From positions 1-6,492 of the forward strand of contig VBDL01000696.1 of assembly GCA_005884255.1 (NCBI GenBank): DNA of 6,492 nucleotides, read 5' to 3'. A program made the position numbers and the translations under genes. The notes under the pieces were generated by a model. It saw only the letters and a list, made by a program, of their open reading frames with translations, was not told where the DNA came from and did not search any database. Of this stretch, positions 1 to 6,492 are shown one piece after another. The DNA comes from Betaproteobacteria bacterium (GTDB lineage: Bacteria; Pseudomonadota; Gammaproteobacteria; Burkholderiales; Burkholderiaceae_C). Within the stretch, counting starts at the first letter, position 1. Every line of letters begins with the position of its first letter.

Positions 1-3746
<3,746 letters not shown>

Positions 3747-3761
3747 TCACCCTCCTCCGTG

Positions 3762-3789
3762 AAAGGGCGGCCTCGGCCGCCCTTTTTTT
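3762..3789 (+). terminator. Intrinsic terminator of the rpo operon
   Basis: Sixteen bases after the rpoC stop, AAAGGGCGG pairs with CCGCCCTTT around a short CTCG loop (at least seven GC pairs plus three A-T pairs). Seven T follow directly (3783-3789). This is a textbook rho-independent terminator. On the opposite strand the same hairpin is followed by only three T, so it would be a weak stop for minus-strand transcripts. Confidence 0.93.
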
Positions 3790-3802
3790 GCGTCAGAAGA
3801 CT

Positions 3803-3841
3803 GATTGATCGTTTTAAAGATTGATTTAATTTGTGATTGAT
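3803..3841 (+). repeat. Three GATTGAT direct repeats at exact 16-bp spacing
   Basis: GATTGAT occurs at 3803-3809, 3819-3825 and 3835-3841, so the starts are exactly 16 bp apart, separated by AT-rich 9-bp spacers. The first and third copies share the longer match TGATTGATC. The surroundings (3791-3862) are clearly AT-rich inside a GC-rich region. The second copy overlaps the -35 and the third abuts the -10 of a predicted promoter, the usual placement for an operator array. No binding protein can be named. The FNR-type palindrome TTGAT-N4-ATCAA is not formed. Confidence 0.7.
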
Positions 3842-3848
3842 CTATAGT
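3821..3848 (+). promoter_or_regulatory. Predicted sigma70 promoter of the 33-codon ORF
   Basis: TTGATT (3821-3826) is followed after 16 bp by TATAGT (3843-3848), matching 4 of 6 and 5 of 6 consensus bases. A start near 3855 would give a leader of about 60 nt before the ATG at 3916. It lies just downstream of the rpoC terminator, so the following ORF would be transcribed independently. The GATTGAT repeats overlap it and suggest control. No transcription data are available. Confidence 0.55.
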
Positions 3849-3915
3849 TATCCTCACAAACAGAAGGTCCAGGCGGGGTGTTCGGCGGCGCGATGGCCGC
3901 GCTAAGGAGACGGGC

Positions 3916-4017
3916 ATGAACGCACTGCACCTGCACCTCAGGCGTTACGGCGCACTCGAGATCGCGCGCCGGCACCCGCGACTCTTCCATCGCCTCGTGG
4001 TGATCGAGCTGCGCTGA
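3916..4017 (+). CDS. Small ORF of 33 codons, unknown function
   Basis: I do not recognise this peptide. It starts ATG and ends TGA at 4015-4017. AAGGAG (3904-3909) lies 6 nt before the start, the best Shine-Dalgarno in the window, and a predicted promoter lies 68 bp upstream. About 84% of sense codons after the start end in G or C, as expected for a coding frame here. The product begins MNALHLHLRRYGALEIARR and ends LVVIELR. It is rich in Arg, His and Leu, strongly basic, with no Cys, no signal peptide and no clear membrane span, and could form an amphipathic helix. A 5-bp GC hairpin (3888-3902) sits just before the Shine-Dalgarno. It converges on the PIN gene with 25 bp between stops and no clear terminator. 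It could be a small protein, a leader peptide, or a chance ORF in an sRNA. Confidence 0.5.
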   Translation: MNALHLHLRRYGALEIARRHPRLFHRLVVIELR

Positions 4018-4042
4018 GGCCGCTGCGGCGGGTCCTGCGCCG

Positions 4043-4474
4043 TCAGCACGCCGGCAGCGACGCCTCCCAGGCCGCGGGCGGCACGACACGCAGCCCGCGT
4101 GTGGCCGCGCGGCGGGCCAGCTTCAGCAAAGCGCGGTCGCGGCTGACGAGCCAATCGGCGCCTGCCGCCAGCGCCAAGTCGATGAAGGGCTGGTCCTGCG
4201 GGTCGATGCAGTGCAGCCGGGTGGCCGGCGCCACCTGGGGTGGCGATGCTTCCTCCGCCCAGCGGTCCCACCGTGGAGCCAGTTGCTGCCAGTCCGTGAG
4301 CCAGCGTCCACCCAACCCGCGACCGATCACGTGCTCGAGTTCGTCGCGCATCCAGCGGCTGGCCAGCCAGCGCAGGCCGCCGCTCTCGATCGCCGCGGCC
4401 AGCGGCGCACAAGCCGGGTCGCGGAACACGAACCAATCGAGAACGATATTGGTGTCAAGGATGGCAATGGACAC
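4043..4474 (-). CDS. PIN-domain ribonuclease-like protein (COG1569/TIGR00305-type putative toxin)
   Basis: This 143-residue protein has the layout of a single PIN domain, a metal-dependent RNase fold common in VapC-like toxins. Candidate acidic metal ligands are Asp7 in ILDTNIVLDW, Glu45 in MRDELEHV, Asp94/Asp99 in DPQDQPFIDLAL, and Asp113 in VSRDRALL. The ILDTN...DW, RDELE, DPDDQ-F-DLA and SRD pattern matches the 'putative toxin-antitoxin component, PIN family'. GTG at 4472-4474 is chosen because it places ILDTN near the N-terminus; upstream starts would run through the rpsL promoter and leader. The ribosome binding site is poor. The gene points against its neighbours, converging on the 33-codon ORF and diverging from rpsL, whose -35 starts 7 bp beyond its start. 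No antitoxin-like ORF adjoins it, so it is either an orphan or not a toxin. Family assignment is fairly secure; substrate and biological role are not known. Confidence 0.85.
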   Translation of the reverse strand: MSIAILDTNIVLDWFVFRDPACAPLAAAIESGGLRWLASRWMRDELEHVIGRGLGGRWLTDWQQLAPRWDRWAEEASPPQVAPATRLHCIDPQDQPFIDLALAAGADWLVSRDRALLKLARRAATRGLRVVPPAAWEASLPAC

Positions 4475-4480
4475 GGCGTC

Positions 4481-4509
4481 TTGCGGGTAGTGGTGGCCCC
4501 GAATATAAT
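4481..4509 (+). promoter_or_regulatory. str operon (rpsL) promoter
   Basis: TTGCGG (4481-4486), a 17-bp spacer and a perfect TATAAT (4504-4509) form a sigma70 promoter. The following CGCGGGC (4510-4516) is a GC-rich discriminator, a feature of stringently controlled ribosomal promoters; that regulation is inferred. The likely start near 4516 leaves about 128 nt of leader before rpsL. The -35 lies almost on the start codon of the divergent PIN gene. Confidence 0.8.
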
Positions 4510-4515
4510 CGCGGG

Positions 4516-4643
4516 CTTTTCGGCAGATCCTGCTGCGCTCTTTGTCGAGCGGCTCACCGGTTCCCACCGGCATCGAGCCTGTTCCCATTGGGGCCTCGGC
4601 TGACCGGAAACCGAGTGACTTCAAACGGGAACAAGTTACCACC
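4516..4643 (+). promoter_or_regulatory. Structured 5' leader of the rpsL mRNA (candidate autoregulatory element)
   Basis: A stem-loop at 4551-4579 is formed by GGCTC/GAGCC closing an inner CCGG/CCGG, with loop TTCCCA (4561-4566). GTTCCCA is repeated at 4581-4587. A second stem pairs CTCGG (4595-4599) with CCGAG (4611-4615). GGGAAC (4627-4632), just before the rpsL start, complements both TTCCC copies, so a pseudoknot with the loop or a 7-bp pairing with the second copy is possible. The rpsL Shine-Dalgarno is weak; its best candidate GGGA (4627-4630) lies inside this pairing partner, 13 nt from the ATG. Pairings were read by eye and no folding energies were computed. Confidence 0.45.
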
Positions 4644-5021
4644 ATGCCCACCATCAACCAGCTCGTGCGCCACGGCCGTCAGGCCGAAACCACGAAGTCC
4701 AAATCCCCGGCGATGCAGAACAGCCCGCAGCGCCGCGGTGTGTGCACCCGCGTGTACACCACCACGCCGAAGAAACCGAACTCCGCGCTGCGCAAGGTCG
4801 CCAAGGTGCGCCTGACCAACGGCTTCGAGATCATTTCCTACATCGGCGGCGAAGGCCACAATCTGCAAGAGCACAGCGTCGTGCTCGTGCGCGGCGGCCG
4901 CGTGAAGGATCTGCCCGGCGTGCGCTACCACATCGTGCGCGGCTCGCTCGACCTGCAGGGCGTCAAGGATCGCAAGCAGTCGCGTTCGAAGTACGGCGCC
5001 AAGCGCCCGAAGAAGGCATAA
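4644..5021 (+). CDS. rpsL: 30S ribosomal protein S12
   Basis: S12 sits at the decoding centre of the 30S subunit and controls accuracy. The 125-residue product has the normal family length, from MPTINQLVR to the basic tail YGAKRPKKA. Conserved blocks are RRGVCTRVYTTTPKKPNSALRK, RLTNGFEIISYIGGEGHNLQEHS and GGRVKDLPGVRYH. Lys43, Lys88 and Pro91 (E. coli K42, K87 and P90 without Met) are the sensitive-type residues, so no classical streptomycin-resistance substitution is present; Asp89, the methylthiolation site in E. coli, is also present. The start at 4644 follows the family N-terminus; an in-frame ATG at 4542 would add 34 unrelated residues. It is the first gene of the str operon, 130 bp before rpsG. 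Confidence 0.98.
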   Translation: MPTINQLVRHGRQAETTKSKSPAMQNSPQRRGVCTRVYTTTPKKPNSALRKVAKVRLTNGFEIISYIGGEGHNLQEHSVVLVRGGRVKDLPGVRYHIVRGSLDLQGVKDRKQSRSKYGAKRPKKA

Positions 5022-5041
5022 CGCTGCGCAAACGGTAAAAA

Positions 5042-5059
5042 GCCGGCCTGAAGGCCGGC
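5042..5059 (+). promoter_or_regulatory. GC-rich hairpin in the rpsL-rpsG spacer
   Basis: GCCGGCCT (5042-5049) pairs perfectly with AGGCCGGC (5052-5059); the practical loop is TGAA on seven GC pairs. No T-run follows on the + strand, so it is not a terminator for the str operon. Five A precede it (5037-5041), so on the minus strand it has the hairpin-plus-U5 form of an intrinsic terminator. In E. coli the S7 protein represses the str operon by binding the rpsL-rpsG spacer; this hairpin may be part of an equivalent site, but that is inferred from position only. Confidence 0.65.
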
Positions 5060-5151
5060 CAGCGGGTCGAGTAAGTGGAAGGCCCTGAGTGGCGTTCCGC
5101 GGCGCGAGGCAGGAGCCGAGTGCCAACTGAAGTGAAAAAAGGAAGAGTCCC

Positions 5152-5622
5152 ATGCCACGTCGTCGCGAAGTCCCCAAGCGCGAGATCCTGCCCGATCCGA
5201 AGTTCGGCTCGGTCGATCTGTCCAAGTTCATGAACGTCGTCATGGAGTCCGGCAAGAAGGCCGTGGCCGAGCGCATCATCTACGGTGCCCTCGATCAGGT
5301 CGAGAAAAGGGCCGGCAAGGACCCCATGGAGGTGTTCCTGACCGCGCTGAACAACGTCAAGCCGATGGTCGAAGTCAAGAGCCGCCGCGTCGGCGGCGCG
5401 AACTACCAAGTTCCCGTGGAAGTTCGCCCCGTGCGCCGTGTGGCGCTCGCGATGCGCTGGCTCAAGGATTCCGCCCGCAAGCGCGGCGAGAAGTCGATGG
5501 CGCAGCGCCTGGCCAACGAGCTGCTGGAGGCCTCCGAAGGCCGCGGCGGCGCGATGAAGAAGCGCGACGAAGTTCACCGCATGGCAGAAGCCAACAAGGC
5601 GTTCTCGCACTTCCGCTTCTAA
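5152..5622 (+). CDS. rpsG: 30S ribosomal protein S7
   Basis: S7 nucleates assembly of the 30S head by binding the 3' domain of 16S rRNA and contacts E-site tRNA. The 156-residue product has the usual bacterial length and pattern: MPRRREVPKREILPDPKFG at the start, GKDPMEVFLTALNNVKP, VKSRRVGGANYQVPVEVRP and the C-terminal KKRDEVHRMAEANKAFSHFRF. AGGA (5140-5143) in a purine-rich run lies 8 nt before the ATG. The gene lies between rpsL and fusA in standard str order. In E. coli S7 is the operon's autogenous repressor; whether that holds here is not shown. No indel or unusual residue is evident. Confidence 0.98.
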   Translation: MPRRREVPKREILPDPKFGSVDLSKFMNVVMESGKKAVAERIIYGALDQVEKRAGKDPMEVFLTALNNVKPMVEVKSRRVGGANYQVPVEVRPVRRVALAMRWLKDSARKRGEKSMAQRLANELLEASEGRGGAMKKRDEVHRMAEANKAFSHFRF

Positions 5623-5635
5623 AACCGCCCGTTCC

Positions 5636-5671
5636 GGCCGCCTTCGGGTTACTACCAGCCCGTCGGCGGCC
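5636..5671 (+). promoter_or_regulatory. Long hairpin in the rpsG-fusA spacer
   Basis: GGCCGCC (5636-5642) pairs with GGCGGCC (5665-5671). After a 2x2 internal loop, CGGGTT (5645-5650) pairs with AGCCCG (5657-5662), including one G-U pair, around the loop ACTACC. That makes 13 pairs in the 69-bp spacer. No T-run follows, so it is not an intrinsic terminator. It ends 9 nt before the fusA Shine-Dalgarno GGAG (5681-5684) and could stabilise mRNA ends or tune fusA translation. Confidence 0.6.
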
Positions 5672-5691
5672 CCTGTATTTGGAGTGACATC

Positions 5692-6492
<801 letters not shown>

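Noticed and set aside
3802..3842. FNR/ANR-type box
   Set aside because: TTGAT half-sites occur, but no ATCAA partner lies at the 4-bp spacing; the array is direct, not inverted.
3893..3919. 8-codon upstream ORF whose TGA overlaps the ATG of the 33-codon ORF (ATGA)
   Set aside because: It has no Shine-Dalgarno of its own, and its rare Leu/Arg codons simply reflect the AAGGAG it spans. The overlap is probably chance.
4019..4029. GCCGC-T-GCGGC hairpin between the convergent stops as a terminator
   Set aside because: The loop is too tight for the full stem and no T-run follows on either strand.
3826..4089. 87-codon minus-strand frame in the rpoC-rpsL gap
   Set aside because: It overlaps the 3' end of the PIN gene and runs through the AT-rich promoter, with no ribosome binding site. 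The opposite 33-codon ORF has much better start signals.
4101..4603. Two + strand frames (129 and 130 codons) opposite the PIN gene
   Set aside because: Both are antisense to a clear PIN domain, lack start signals, and one runs through the rpsL promoter.
4542..4643. N-terminal extension of S12 from the ATG at 4542
   Set aside because: S12 proteins begin MPTINQLVR or similar, and the extra 34 residues have no counterpart. The structured leader explains the sequence better.
4475..4657. Upstream start codons that would extend the PIN protein by up to 61 residues
   Set aside because: The extension would read through the str promoter, leader and the rpsL start. The PIN fold begins right at the GTG at 4472-4474.
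4644..5021. Streptomycin-resistance substitution in S12
   Set aside because: Lys43, Lys88 and Pro91 are all the sensitive-type residues.

Overview
The window is GC-rich and carries, in order, the 3' part of rpoC, a short variable gap, then rpsL, rpsG and the 5' part of fusA. The RpoC and ribosomal protein sequences read like those of Betaproteobacteria, order Burkholderiales (a Comamonadaceae, Rubrivivax or Leptothrix type organism). Genus cannot be set by eye. Almost everything is coded on the + strand. The one convincing minus-strand gene is a small PIN-domain nuclease.

Layout: rpoC (RNA polymerase beta') runs from before base 1 to 3746 and ends in a strong intrinsic terminator (3762-3789). 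The gap to rpsL (3790-4643) holds four things: an AT-rich stretch with three GATTGAT copies at exact 16-bp spacing overlapping a sigma70-like promoter; an unannotated 33-codon ORF with a near-perfect Shine-Dalgarno (3916-4017); a convergent PIN-domain gene on the minus strand (4043-4474); and the str operon promoter (-10 TATAAT at 4504-4509) with a leader of about 128 nt that can fold. rpsL (4644-5021), rpsG (5152-5622) and fusA (5692 to window end) follow as the str operon, with a strong hairpin in each intercistronic spacer.

How they work together: beta' is the catalytic half of RNA polymerase, S12 and S7 are 30S proteins of the decoding and head regions, and EF-G drives translocation, so the window is the junction of the rif and str operons. 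The PIN gene and the small ORF look like lineage-specific accessory cargo parked between them.

The most unexpected signals are: (1) fusA lacks about 14 codons that normally join the end of switch I to the G3 motif DTPGH; (2) rpoC lacks about 19 codons in the beta' jaw just after the trigger loop; both are in frame, while rpsL and rpsG are full length; (3) the 16-bp-periodic GATTGAT array with its promoter and small ORF; (4) a str leader with a TTCCC-bearing loop able to pair with GGGAA just upstream of the rpsL start. No CRISPR array, tRNA, rRNA or insertion sequence is seen.
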